From Acetobacteraceae bacterium (GTDB taxonomy: Bacteria > Pseudomonadota > Alphaproteobacteria > Acetobacterales > Acetobacteraceae): a stretch of DNA of 35,895 nt. This document shows, piece after piece, positions 1-9,895 of the stretch. The notes beneath the pieces were generated by a model. That model worked only from the letters and a program-made list of their open reading frames with translations. It ran no database searches and had not been told where the DNA came from. The translations under genes and the position numbers were made by a program. Each line of letters starts with the position of its first letter. Position 1 is the first letter of the stretch. Location of the stretch: NCBI GenBank assembly GCA_009693795.1, contig SHWN01000007.1, forward strand, positions 1 through 35,895. Reading direction: 5' to 3'.

Positions 1-969
1 GACCAGTTCGATGGCCGCGCGATATCGGTGATGATGGCGTCCGGCCCGCTGGGTGGGGTGGACCGCGATATACTTTCAACGCCGTCCTCGTCCGAGCATG
101 CGTTTATTCTGGGTGCCTTGCGCGTAGCATCCGGACATTACCGCACGCAGATGGTGGTGTCTTGGAGTCCGACGGAAGTTTCCTCTATGTCCGAGGCGCA
201 GCGTTTGGGGGCGGATCCGTATTTTCATCGGGCTTTGCCATTGGACGAATTATCGGCACATGCCTTGCAGGCGGCGGCCTTGGAGCATGCGGTGCCGGGG
301 GCGCGCGCGATGGCCCTGGCGGTGGCGGCGAAAAACCGCGCGCATGGCGATCATGCCCATCCCGGCGCGCGCGCAGCCACTGGTCAATTACGCTGGCCGC
401 TAACGCCGGAGATGACGATGGCGCCGGTGACCGGCGCGGTGGCGTTAGTGCTGGCAACGGAAGATTTCATTGCCGAACGCAGCATGCGGAATGTCGCCTG
501 GCTGCGCGGCATGGGCTGGGCAACGGAGGCGGCTTTTCTCGGTGATCGAAATCTCGCCAGTGCGCCGGCACTACACGCCGCCGCGCAACAGGCTTATGAG
601 GCAGCATCGGTGACGGCGGCACAGATCGACGTCGCGGAAATGACCGATGCGACGCCGTACAGCGAATTGCTGGCATATGAAGCGCTCGGCTTCAGCGCAC
701 GCGCGCAATGGGCCGGCGATATCGCGTCCGGACGATTTGGCCGGGATGGCGGCATGCCAGTTAATTTGTCGGGCGGGGTAACGACACATAATCCCGTGTT
801 CTGCACCGGGCTGATCCGCATCGCTGAAATCGCCAATCAGATGCGCGGCAGGGCAGGGGCGCATCAACGGGCCGGTGCGAAGCTGGGTCTGGCGCATGCG
901 GGGAGCGGCCCGGCCATGCAATATCAGGCGGCGGTCATCCTTGGGAATGAACAGGGAGCGCGCACATGA
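1..969 (+). CDS. Thiolase-fold protein, first subunit (5'-truncated by window edge)
   Basis: The reading frame is open from base 1, so the gene begins upstream; the first in-window Met is only internal. The protein resembles the SCP-x/lipid-transfer type of thiolase that works with an OB-fold DUF35 partner. The segment ending GALRVASG aligns with the region that normally follows the nucleophile motif (ACASG-like), but here reads SSSEH and has no Cys. Near the C-terminus NLSGG is followed by THNPVFCTG where thiolases have GHPxGATG, so Asn sits where the catalytic His is expected. It overlaps the next thiolase-like gene by ATGA, indicating translational coupling and a likely heteromeric complex. 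An aldolase-like or structural role is possible; classical thiolase activity looks unlikely. The substrate is unknown. Confidence 0.8.
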   Translation, partial: DQFDGRAISVMMASGPLGGVDRDILSTPSSSEHAFILGALRVASGHYRTQMVVSWSPTEVSSMSEAQRLGADPYFHRALPLDELSAHALQAAALEHAVPGARAMALAVAAKNRAHGDHAHPGARAATGQLRWPLTPEMTMAPVTGAVALVLATEDFIAERSMRNVAWLRGMGWATEAAFLGDRNLASAPALHAAAQQAYEAASVTAAQIDVAEMTDATPYSELLAYEALGFSARAQWAGDIASGRFGRDGGMPVNLSGGVTTHNPVFCTGLIRIAEIANQMRGRAGAHQRAGAKLGLAHAGSGPAMQYQAAVILGNEQGART

Positions 970-2144
970 ATCAGGATCGCGTGGGCATTATCGGTATTGG
1001 CCAGTCGCCCTTTGCGGCGCGGCGGCCGGACGCCAATTATCCTGATCTGGTGCGTGAGGCCGTTGTCATCGCCATGGCGGATGCGAAACTCGATTTCGAT
1101 GCGATCGAGGCGGTGGTTTACTCGCTGTCACCCGATGCGATGATCGGTATCGGCAATGCCGAACGCCTGGGCGTGGATGCGGTGGGCGGCCGCAATAAGC
1201 GATTTCTGCGTATCAATACGGGTGGCGCCACCGGTATTTCATCGGTTTCCGCCGCGTACTATCATGTTGCGTCCGGGGCTTGCGATGTCGTTCTCACGGC
1301 GGGGGCGGACAAGGTGGGCGAGTGTGGCGATTCGCAATCCGTGCTGAACAAGATCTGGGATCCGACTTACGAGCGGCAATTGCCTCTGGGCACTATCAAT
1401 ATGCTGGCGATGTCAGCCATTCGCTACATGAAGCTATATGGCATGACGGAGGAGGACATGGCGCGGGTTACGGTGAAAAATCGCCGCCATGCGTCGCTCA
1501 ATCCGAATGCGCATCTGCGAAAGGAAGTGACGATCCAGGACGTGCTTGATTCGCGCTATATCTCGTGGCCGATCAAGCTGCTGGATTGCTGCCCGCAATC
1601 CACTGGCGGGGCGGCGTTGGTGCTCGCCTCGGAAAAATATATCCGCGATCATCACTTGGATGCGGTCTGGATTACCGGTCTGGCGCATTGCGCGGAAACC
1701 TATTGGATGGGTGATCGGATGGGTGCCAACCCGACGGCCGAGCATGCCGATGCCTACGCGCTCAGCCGGTCTTTTCAGCGTGCCTATAAGATGGCGGGGA
1801 TCACCGATCCGGCGAAGCAGGTACATGTGGCGGAACTTTATGCGCCATTTAGCAACACGGAATTCCATTCCATCGATGCGGCGGGGCTAACAAAACCAGG
1901 TGAGTCCGTGCCCCGGCTGCGCGACGGTGAATTCGATCTAGGCGGGCGCCTGCCGGTCAATGCGTCGGGGGGGACACTCTGCACGAACGCCATTGCCGTG
2001 ACGGCCATGGCGCGCGTGGCGGAAACCGCGCTCCAGGTCTGGGCGCGCGCCGGGGCGCGTCAGGCGAAGGGGGCGCGCGTCGGGATTGCCAGCGGCAATG
2101 GCGGCGACCATCAGATTTTCGGCACCATGGTTATTGAAGCTTAA
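966..2144 (+). CDS. Thiolase-fold protein, second subunit (SCP-x-like)
   Basis: This 392-residue protein of thiolase fold starts GIIGIGQSPF, as SCP-x/acetyl-CoA acetyltransferase-like proteins do, and ends with a glycine-rich GIASGNGG segment. The nucleophile loop reads NTGGATG (about residues 84-90), with Gly/Ala where thiolases carry Cys. The C-terminal NASGG block continues TLCTNAIAVTA rather than GHPxGATG, so the usual His is Asn. VAELYAPFS (about residue 290) is equivalent to a Tyr-containing block in thiolase-fold aldolases. The ATG overlaps the stop of the preceding gene, and the DUF35 partner follows 11 bases later. In known families such trios (for example PhlACB, BbsAB, Ltp2-ChsH2) act on acyl-CoA or ketone C-C bonds. 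Product naming beyond the fold is inference. Confidence 0.85.
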   Translation: MNQDRVGIIGIGQSPFAARRPDANYPDLVREAVVIAMADAKLDFDAIEAVVYSLSPDAMIGIGNAERLGVDAVGGRNKRFLRINTGGATGISSVSAAYYHVASGACDVVLTAGADKVGECGDSQSVLNKIWDPTYERQLPLGTINMLAMSAIRYMKLYGMTEEDMARVTVKNRRHASLNPNAHLRKEVTIQDVLDSRYISWPIKLLDCCPQSTGGAALVLASEKYIRDHHLDAVWITGLAHCAETYWMGDRMGANPTAEHADAYALSRSFQRAYKMAGITDPAKQVHVAELYAPFSNTEFHSIDAAGLTKPGESVPRLRDGEFDLGGRLPVNASGGTLCTNAIAVTAMARVAETALQVWARAGARQAKGARVGIASGNGGDHQIFGTMVIEA

Positions 2145-2155
2145 GGATCACACAA

Positions 2156-2614
2156 ATGGAACTGATGACCCGCACGGAAAGCTGGAACATCACCTACACC
2201 CATGCCTTGGGTGAAACGGCTAGCTGGTTCTTTGCGCAAATCCGCGACAACGCGAAAATATACGGCAAGCGCTGCGCCAAGACCAACCGCGTTCTGGTAC
2301 CGCCACGCGCCTTTTCCGATGAAACCCTGCTGCCCACCACTGATTGGGTGGAGGTGGGGCCTGGCGGGCGGATCGAGGCGTTTACCTTTGTCTATGAGGA
2401 ATTCAAGAACCTGCCGCCGCCGCCTTATGCCTTTGGCTATGTGCTGCTGGACGGGGCGGATACCGCCATTGGCGGCTATTTCAAGGGTGTGGAACTCACC
2501 GATCCGCACCAGGCGGCCGAATTCTTGGCCATCGGCACACGCGTGATCACGCGTTTTGCCGACCAGCGCACCGGCGACGTGTTGGATTTCTGGTTTGAGG
2601 TCGCGCCGCGTTAG
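2156..2614 (+). CDS. DUF35-type OB-fold protein, partner of thiolase-fold proteins
   Basis: This 152-residue protein has the DUF35 layout: an N-terminal helix (TASWFFAQIRDNA), a rubredoxin-like knuckle, then an OB fold with PPYAFGYVLLDG and a GTRVITRF strand. Family members normally bind zinc through four Cys (GxKCxxCGRVxxPPRxxC). Here the segment is YGKRCAKTNRVLVPP and only the first Cys remains, so zinc binding is probably lost. It begins 11 bases after the upstream gene, with an AAGGA ribosome-binding site at 2143-2147. A second ATG at 2165 is possible. In characterised systems this subunit forms an acyl-CoA channel against the thiolase-fold subunit; a structural role here is inferred from context. 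Confidence 0.8.
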   Translation: MELMTRTESWNITYTHALGETASWFFAQIRDNAKIYGKRCAKTNRVLVPPRAFSDETLLPTTDWVEVGPGGRIEAFTFVYEEFKNLPPPPYAFGYVLLDGADTAIGGYFKGVELTDPHQAAEFLAIGTRVITRFADQRTGDVLDFWFEVAPR

Positions 2615-2731
2615 TGCTCCCTTGCGGGGGCCCTGCCGGGCAGATAAGCCTGTACGGAACAGCGGCGCGCGGCATGATATGAGAATGATTCTTGGCTCTG
2701 CTGAGAACACGGCCGAGATGAGCAGAGAGCA

Positions 2732-2890
2732 TCAGGCTGCCAGCGCCATCGCGGCCATCAGCCTGACCGCCACCTTGCGTTCGCGCCACTGGAACAGGAA
2801 ATTCGGCATCTCCGCGCTGTCGCGCAGGGCGATCCGGCCTTGCTTTTCCACCGAAAACGGGCCGAGGCTGTTGGGCAGTTCGAGAGGCAT
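2732..2890 (-). CDS. Small hypothetical protein (52 aa)
   Basis: A short reverse-strand frame starts at an ATG at 2890-2888 and ends with TGA at 2734-2732. It begins MPLELPNSLGPFSVEKQGRI and ends with a hydrophobic, alanine-rich helix (RLMAAMALAA). Its codons end mostly in G or C, as in neighbouring real genes, and the sequence is not low-complexity. The ribosome-binding site is weak (AGAAG about 13 bases upstream). It lies alone in the gap between the DUF35 gene and psd, diverging from psd. I do not recognise the family. It could be a small conserved protein or a chance frame. Confidence 0.35.
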   Translation of the reverse strand: MPLELPNSLGPFSVEKQGRIALRDSAEMPNFLFQWRERKVAVRLMAAMALAA

Positions 2891-3041
2891 TTTGGCGGCT
2901 TACTTCTCGCGATGAGGTGTTGCCGCGCAGCTTGCCGTATACACATGAAGCATCCATAAACGACCTTTCTCCATTCCGACATTCTTCGAGGCGCGCGCCG
3001 ATGGCTTTGTCCCAGATGGTTCTGCTGAGCTTGGGTGGCGC

Positions 3042-3740
3042 ATGGCGCTGACGCAATCGCTGCGTCTGGTGCTGGCGCCGCCACATCCGGCGGGGCGGCC
3101 GTTTATTGGCGGCGGCCTCGCGGTGCTGGTGGTTGGGCTGGTGCTGGGAATCTGGTCGGACGGCTGGCTGGTGAGCTGCCTGATCTGGCTTGGGCTGATT
3201 TTCACCCTGTTTTGCCTCTATTTCTTTCGCGATCCGGAGCGCGTGGCGCCCGGGCGGGCAGGCCTGGTGCTGGCGCCGGCGGATGGCAAGATCGTGCTGG
3301 TGGGCCAGGCGGTACCGCCGGTGGAGCTGGGATTGGGCGAGGAAGCGCGCTGGCGCGTCGCCATCTTCCTGTCCGTGCTGGATGTACATGTAAACCGGAT
3401 GCCGGTGGATGGGACCGTCACGCGGATCGCCTATCGGCATGGAGCGTTTCTGAATGCCAGCCTCGATAAGGCTAGCGAGGAAAATGAGCGCAATGCGTTG
3501 GCGCTGCGCTTGCCGGATGGGCGGGAGATGGCGGTGGTGCAAATCGCCGGGCTGATCGCGCGGCGCATCCTTTGCGATGTGTATGAGGGCCAGGTGGTGC
3601 GCGCGGGAGCGCGGTTTGGTATAATCCGCTTTGGCAGCCGCACAGATATTTATTTACCTATCGGTGTGCAGCCTTTAGTCGCGGTAGGTCAGACCATGAT
3701 CGGCGGCGAGAGTGTGGTTGCAGCGTTGGGTGATGCCTGA
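3042..3740 (+). CDS. psd: Phosphatidylserine decarboxylase (short, archaetidylserine-type family)
   Basis: The enzyme converts phosphatidylserine to phosphatidylethanolamine at the inner membrane and uses a pyruvoyl group made by self-cleavage. It has 232 residues, typical of the short alphaproteobacterial form. Two hydrophobic segments (about 22-38 and 43-61) anchor the N-terminus and are followed by FFRDPER and the APADG block near residue 79. DVHVNRMP (about 114-121) carries the conserved His. The RFGSR motif (196-200) supplies the Gly198-Ser199 cleavage site, so Ser199 becomes the pyruvoyl group. The ATG at 3042 gives the expected beginning (LRLVLAPPHPAGRPFIGG). pssA follows 23 bases later, forming the two-gene phosphatidylethanolamine pathway. 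Confidence 0.95.
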   Translation: MALTQSLRLVLAPPHPAGRPFIGGGLAVLVVGLVLGIWSDGWLVSCLIWLGLIFTLFCLYFFRDPERVAPGRAGLVLAPADGKIVLVGQAVPPVELGLGEEARWRVAIFLSVLDVHVNRMPVDGTVTRIAYRHGAFLNASLDKASEENERNALALRLPDGREMAVVQIAGLIARRILCDVYEGQVVRAGARFGIIRFGSRTDIYLPIGVQPLVAVGQTMIGGESVVAALGDA

Positions 3741-3763
3741 ACAAATGCAGGGTATGAGGCTCC

Positions 3764-4663
3764 ATGGATAATTCCGACGACCAAGACGCGCGGGTACGGA
3801 TGTTTCCGATCCGGCGCCTACCGCGCCGGTTGCGCGTGCGGCCGCGCTTCCAGGGGCAATCCTTCAATCGCATCCTGCCTAATTTGCTGACCATGACCGG
3901 GCTCTGCGCAGGGCTGACCTCCATGCGGTTTGCGTTCGAGGGGCGGTTTGGCGCTGCCGCAGTGGCGATTGTGGTGGCGGCGATTATCGACGGGCTGGAT
4001 GGGCGGCTGGCGCGGCTATTGAAGGCGACGTCGCGGTTCGGCGCAGAATTCGACAGTTTGAGCGATTTTCTATGCTTCGGAGTGGCGCCGGGGTTTACAC
4101 TTTATTTATGGTCACTGCAGGCGTTGGGCGGTTTTGGCTACGTGCCTTGCGTGATCTTTGCCGTGTGCATGGCACTGCGGCTGGCGCGGTTCAACGCAGC
4201 GATCGAGGGCGGGCCACGCCCAGCCTATGCCTATAACTTCTTTGCCGGCGTGCCCGCACCGGCCGGCGCGGGGCTGGTGCTGTTTCCGCTGTTCGTGGGG
4301 CTAGAGGCGCAGTCGCTCGGCTGGGACTGGTTGCTCGGATTTTCCCGTCATCCTGCGCTCTGCGCGGTGGTGCTACTGGCGACGGCAATGTTGAGCGTTT
4401 CCACCCTGCCGGTGTGGAGTTTTAAGAACTTTAAGATTCCGACACCCTATATCCTGCCGTTGCTGATCGGCGTGGGGCTGTATCTGACGTTGCTGCTGGC
4501 CGATCCCTGGGCGGCGCTGGCGGCGGCGGGCGTGATCTATCTGGCGATGTTGCCGCTCAGTGTACGCAGCTATTTGCACCTGAAACGCGAGGCGGAGACC
4601 ATGCGCCCGGAAATATTGGCCGAAGTCGCGTCAACGCCGGGTTCGACGCGCGTCGGAGATTAA
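3764..4663 (+). CDS. pssA: CDP-diacylglycerol--serine O-phosphatidyltransferase
   Basis: The enzyme makes phosphatidylserine from CDP-diacylglycerol and serine, the substrate of the upstream decarboxylase. It has 299 residues with a basic N-terminus (about 14-30), then LPNLLTMTGLCAG opening the first membrane helix. The CDP-alcohol phosphotransferase signature occupies residues 76-101: DGLDGRLAR, a spacer, then SRFGAEFDSLSD. Further hydrophobic helices run to about residue 270, as expected for a multipass membrane enzyme. The start is supported by GAGG about 6 bases upstream of ATG. It probably shares a transcript with psd. The short region after the stop holds a 16-base tandem repeat. Confidence 0.95.
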   Translation: MDNSDDQDARVRMFPIRRLPRRLRVRPRFQGQSFNRILPNLLTMTGLCAGLTSMRFAFEGRFGAAAVAIVVAAIIDGLDGRLARLLKATSRFGAEFDSLSDFLCFGVAPGFTLYLWSLQALGGFGYVPCVIFAVCMALRLARFNAAIEGGPRPAYAYNFFAGVPAPAGAGLVLFPLFVGLEAQSLGWDWLLGFSRHPALCAVVLLATAMLSVSTLPVWSFKNFKIPTPYILPLLIGVGLYLTLLLADPWAALAAAGVIYLAMLPLSVRSYLHLKREAETMRPEILAEVASTPGSTRVGD

Positions 4664-4665
4664 CT

Positions 4666-4713
4666 GAACCAGCGATCAACCGGACCGGCGATGACCTGGA
4701 CCGGCGATTAACG
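4666..4713. repeat. Three tandem copies of a 16-base unit between pssA and the dihydroorotase gene
   Basis: Units lie at 4666-4681 (GAACCAGCGATCAACC), 4682-4697 (GGACCGGCGATGACCT) and 4698-4713 (GGACCGGCGATTAACG). Copies two and three share the first 11 bases exactly; the first is more diverged. The array begins 3 bases after the pssA stop and the last unit includes the stop codon of the convergent gene. No clear hairpin terminator is seen here. Confidence 0.8.
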
Positions 4714-6024
4714 GAAATTAATCAACTTACCCTGGGGAGCGCCTAAAATCTCGTCGTCCGCCATGACGTGGTTGCCACGGAGGATGACACCCACCGGCCA
4801 GCCAGTGATGTCCATGCCGGAAAACGGGGTCCAGCCGCTGGGGGAGACAATCCAGTTTTCCTCGATCCTTCTTTGGCGTTTCATGTCCACCAAAGTAAAA
4901 TCAGCGTCGTAGCCAGCGGCGAGGCGACCCTTTCCGAGTGCGCCGTAGACGCGGGCCGGGCCGGTACACATCAAATCTGCCATGCGCGAGAGGGAAAGCC
5001 GGCCGGCATTGACGTGGTTCAGCATGACCGGGACCAAGGTTTGGACGCCGGTTAAACCCGACGCGCAGTTGGGCCAGGGCAGAAGTTTTTTGTCGCGGGC
5101 GTGAGGGGCATGGTCGGAGCCGATGGTGTCGATCAGCCCGTCATTCACGGCTTTCCAGGCAGCTTCCATGTGATGCTTGTCGCGGATCGGCGGGTTCATG
5201 ACCGCAAAGCCGCCGAGGCGTTCATAGATATCGGGGCCGAATTGCGTGAGGTGATTGACCAGGATTTCGGCGGTGCAGATATCGCGGAAATCTTTGAGGT
5301 ACTCGTATTCCTGCGCGGTGGAGACGTGCAGGATATGTGCGGGGCGGCCGGTTTTGCGGGCCAGCGCCATCAGGCGGCGGGTGCCTAGGAAGGCGCATTC
5401 CTCATCGCGCCAGAGCATGTGGCTGGCGTAGGGATCGCCTTCCTTGAACATGCCCTTGCGGGCTTGCAATCTATATTCGTCCTCGGAATGGTAAGAGATG
5501 CGGCGGGTGCCGGCGCGCATCACTTTCTCTAGGCTTTCATCGTCCTCGATCATCAGGTCTCCGGTGGAGGAGCCGGCGAACACTTTTATCCCGCACACAC
5601 CGCAGCCGCATTCGAGGCCGGCGAGGGCCGAGATGTTGGAGCGGGCGGCGCCGACATAAAGCCCCATGTCGCACCAAGCGACTTTCTCTACGTAACCCTG
5701 TTTCCAGGCGAGCATTTTTTCATCGACGAGGCTGGGGGTAGTGTTGGGCATGTCGAACACGCAGGCGAGGCCGCCGAGCAGGGCGCCCTTGGTGCCGGTG
5801 GGGATGCTTTCCACCGTTGCATCGCCGGGGTCGCGCAGATGCACATGCGGGTCGATCAGGCCGGGCAGCACATGCAGCCCCTTGGCATCGATCACCTGCG
5901 CCGCGTCGCCTTGCGCGCCAAGCGCCACGATTTTCCCCGCCCGCACACCGACATTGGTCTGTTCCTGCCCCCAGGGCAGCACACAGGTGCCGTTGCGAAT
6001 AACAAGATCGAATTTTTCTGCCAT
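4708..6024 (-). CDS. pyrC: Dihydroorotase-type amidohydrolase (class I)
   Basis: This 438-residue member of the cyclic amidohydrolase superfamily is probably a dihydroorotase, which closes carbamoyl-aspartate to dihydroorotate in pyrimidine synthesis. Visible motifs are the metal-binding DPHVHLRDPG (His60, His62), GIKVFAGSSTG carrying the Lys expected to be carboxylated, HILHVST, and the second signature GSDHAPHARDKK about residue 305. DMPNTTP after the first signature favours dihydroorotase over allantoinase. A GGAGG ribosome-binding site sits 5-6 bases before the ATG. The gene diverges from a DUF1330 gene and a PuuE-like deacetylase gene, so a role in hydantoin or allantoin breakdown is a fair alternative. 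The symbol is tentative, because alphaproteobacteria often carry several paralogues. Confidence 0.8.
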   Translation of the reverse strand: MAEKFDLVIRNGTCVLPWGQEQTNVGVRAGKIVALGAQGDAAQVIDAKGLHVLPGLIDPHVHLRDPGDATVESIPTGTKGALLGGLACVFDMPNTTPSLVDEKMLAWKQGYVEKVAWCDMGLYVGAARSNISALAGLECGCGVCGIKVFAGSSTGDLMIEDDESLEKVMRAGTRRISYHSEDEYRLQARKGMFKEGDPYASHMLWRDEECAFLGTRRLMALARKTGRPAHILHVSTAQEYEYLKDFRDICTAEILVNHLTQFGPDIYERLGGFAVMNPPIRDKHHMEAAWKAVNDGLIDTIGSDHAPHARDKKLLPWPNCASGLTGVQTLVPVMLNHVNAGRLSLSRMADLMCTGPARVYGALGKGRLAAGYDADFTLVDMKRQRRIEENWIVSPSGWTPFSGMDITGWPVGVILRGNHVMADDEILGAPQGKLINFR

Positions 6025-6104
6025 TTGAGCCTCCGGTCTAGAGGGGGCTTGATACGATGGCTGGATCAGCCGAACAATCGGGGATCGATCAGGGAGAGAT
6101 TGTT

Positions 6105-6404
6105 ATGCCCAAAGGCTATCTCGTCGGCGAACTGGAAGTGACCAATCCAGCTGGCTATCAGCAATATAGCAGCAAGGTTCCAGCCATTATTGCGCAATAT
6201 GGGGGGCGGTATCTGGTGCGGGGCGGAGAAGCGAAATTGTTGGAGGGTGGCAGCGGGTCGGCGGGGCGCAATGTGGTGGTGGAATTCGACAGCCCAGAGC
6301 AATTGATGAAATTTTACAATTCGTCGGAATATCAGGCGATCCTGCCGCATCGGCTGAACAATTCGACTGGGCGAGTGAAATGCGTCGCCGGGTTTGAAGG
6401 CTGA
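6105..6404 (+). CDS. DUF1330 family protein
   Basis: This 99-residue protein starts MPKGYLVGELEVTNPAGYQQ and contains the typical ferredoxin-like (dimeric alpha-beta barrel) pattern of DUF1330: AQYGGRYLVRGG, then VVVEFDSPEQLMKFYNSSEY. The ATG at 6105 is preferred over an upstream GTG or TTG because GGGAG lies just before it (6092-6096) and the protein begins as family members do. It lies between the divergent amidohydrolase gene and a PuuE-like gene, two bases before the start of the latter, and probably shares its transcript. The biochemical role of DUF1330 is not established. Confidence 0.85.
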   Translation: MPKGYLVGELEVTNPAGYQQYSSKVPAIIAQYGGRYLVRGGEAKLLEGGSGSAGRNVVVEFDSPEQLMKFYNSSEYQAILPHRLNNSTGRVKCVAGFEG

Positions 6405-6405
6405 C

Positions 6406-7320
6406 ATGCTCCGCCCACACACCGAACGCGATCTGATCGGTTACGCCGATACGCCGCCTGATCCGCAATGGCCGGGCGGGGCGCGGATCGCGTTGAATTT
6501 CGTGATGAATTACGAAGAAGGATCAGAACCGTCCTTCGGCGATGGCGATGGGCAGTCGGAGCGGGGCTTGACTGAAATGCCGTCACCCGATCCGGATATG
6601 GTGGGGCGGGATCTGGCCGCCGAGGGGATGTTCGGCTTTGGCAGCCGTGTGGGGTTCTGGCGGCTGATGCGGTTATTCGCCGAACGAGAGCTGCCAATGA
6701 CAGTGTTCGGCTGTGCACTGGCGCTGGAGCGTAATCCGCGCGCGGCGGCGGCGATCCGTGATGCCGGGTATGATGTGTGCTGTCATGGCTGGCGGTGGAT
6801 CAAACACTTCTCCCTAGACGAGGCAACTGAACGCGAACATATCCGGAAAGCGGTGGCGAGCCTGCGGGCGACGATGGGGGAGCGGCCCTTGGGCTGGTAT
6901 TGCCGGTCCGCGCCTTCGGTGAATACGCGGCGGCTGATCGTCAAGGACGGCGGGTTTCTGTATGATTCCGATGCCTATGACGATGAACTGCCGTACTGGG
7001 TTTCCGTGGACGACAAGGCGCATCTGGTGGTGCCCTACACGCTGACCAACAACGATACGAAATTCCAGAATGCGAGCATCGGCACCGGCCAGGCGTTCTT
7101 CGAATATCTACGCGATGCGTTCGATTTTCTGTACCGTGAAGGGGCGCGCCAGCCGCGCATGATGTCGGTGGGGATGCATAACCGCATCCTCGGCCATCCG
7201 GCGCGGGCAGCGGGGCTGGAGCAGTTTCTGGACCACGTGGCGCGCCATCAACGGGTCTGGGTGACGCGGCGGCTGGATATCGCGCGCCATTGGGCAGCCA
7301 CTCATCCCGCGCCAATTTGA
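6406..7320 (+). CDS. Polysaccharide deacetylase family protein, PuuE (allantoinase)-like
   Basis: This 304-residue NodB-fold hydrolase has the PuuE pattern: IALNFVMNYEEGSE near the N-terminus, then FGSRVGFWRLMRLFAERELP, TVFGCALALERNP and GYDVCCHGWRW, followed by EREHIRKAVASL. PuuE enzymes are cofactor-independent allantoinases, converting allantoin to allantoate; the family also holds chitin-type deacetylases. The ATG at 6406 is chosen over the TTG at 6394 because GAAGG lies 5 bases upstream. The divergent cyclic amidohydrolase gene upstream fits ureide or hydantoin chemistry, but no other purine-catabolism gene is visible, so the substrate is an inference. Confidence 0.8.
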   Translation: MLRPHTERDLIGYADTPPDPQWPGGARIALNFVMNYEEGSEPSFGDGDGQSERGLTEMPSPDPDMVGRDLAAEGMFGFGSRVGFWRLMRLFAERELPMTVFGCALALERNPRAAAAIRDAGYDVCCHGWRWIKHFSLDEATEREHIRKAVASLRATMGERPLGWYCRSAPSVNTRRLIVKDGGFLYDSDAYDDELPYWVSVDDKAHLVVPYTLTNNDTKFQNASIGTGQAFFEYLRDAFDFLYREGARQPRMMSVGMHNRILGHPARAAGLEQFLDHVARHQRVWVTRRLDIARHWAATHPAPI

Positions 7321-7479
7321 TCGATTCGCTCGATGATGCCGATGAAAACTGTTCATTGGCCAGCCTTGCCGCCACATGCCATATTCCCCTGTATGCTGGG
7401 CTCCTTACCGCTGAGGGGCGTTCGATGGATCGAGGGCAAAAAATCGATTTAACGGATACCGGCCGACGGGTAGTCTTGC

Positions 7480-7508
7480 TTGGTCAGGGTGAAAAATCCC
7501 AGTATAAA
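7480..7508 (+). promoter_or_regulatory. Candidate sigma-70-type promoter of katG
   Basis: TTGGTC (7480-7485) and TATAAA (7503-7508) are separated by 17 bases and lie 38 bases before the katG start. The surrounding region is AT-richer than the genes. No convincing OxyR or Fur operator could be read by eye. Confidence 0.5.
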
Positions 7509-7519
7509 ACCTGCAGTAA

Positions 7520-9751
<2,232 letters not shown>

Positions 9752-9761
9752 TTGATTGGGG

Positions 9762-9810
9762 GGAGGTCGGGGCTCTGCCCCGATCTCCGCTAAGGGGCGA
9801 CGCCCCTTAG
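9762..9810 (+). terminator. Two consecutive GC-rich hairpins after katG
   Basis: The first hairpin pairs 9762-9773 with 9777-9788 (12-base stem around TCT, core GGGGCTCTGCCCC). The second pairs 9790-9798 with 9802-9810 (CTAAGGGGC and GCCCCTTAG). There is no U-tract, so this may be a repeat element or an mRNA 3'-end stabiliser rather than a strict terminator. The core of the first recurs after ychF. Confidence 0.65.
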
Positions 9811-9835
9811 AACCCGTTCGTTGGTTCTTATGATG

Positions 9836-9881
9836 AAGGGGCCCGCTTGGTGGTTGTTACCACCTCGGCGGGCCCCTTTCA
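9836..9881. terminator. Long inverted repeat, probable bidirectional terminator
   Basis: AAGGGGCCCGC and GCGGGCCCCTT form the outer stem, and GGTGG with CCACC an inner stem. It lies between katG and the convergent dehydrogenase fragment. On the plus strand it is followed by TTTC, a weak T-run. Confidence 0.6.
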
Positions 9882-9895
9882 CTATAATAACCACC

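Noticed and set aside
2547-3542. Long reverse frame (331 residues) antisense to psd
   Set aside because: It is Arg/Gln/Pro-rich, overlaps a clear psd gene, and has no recognisable domain; it is a GC-rich shadow frame.
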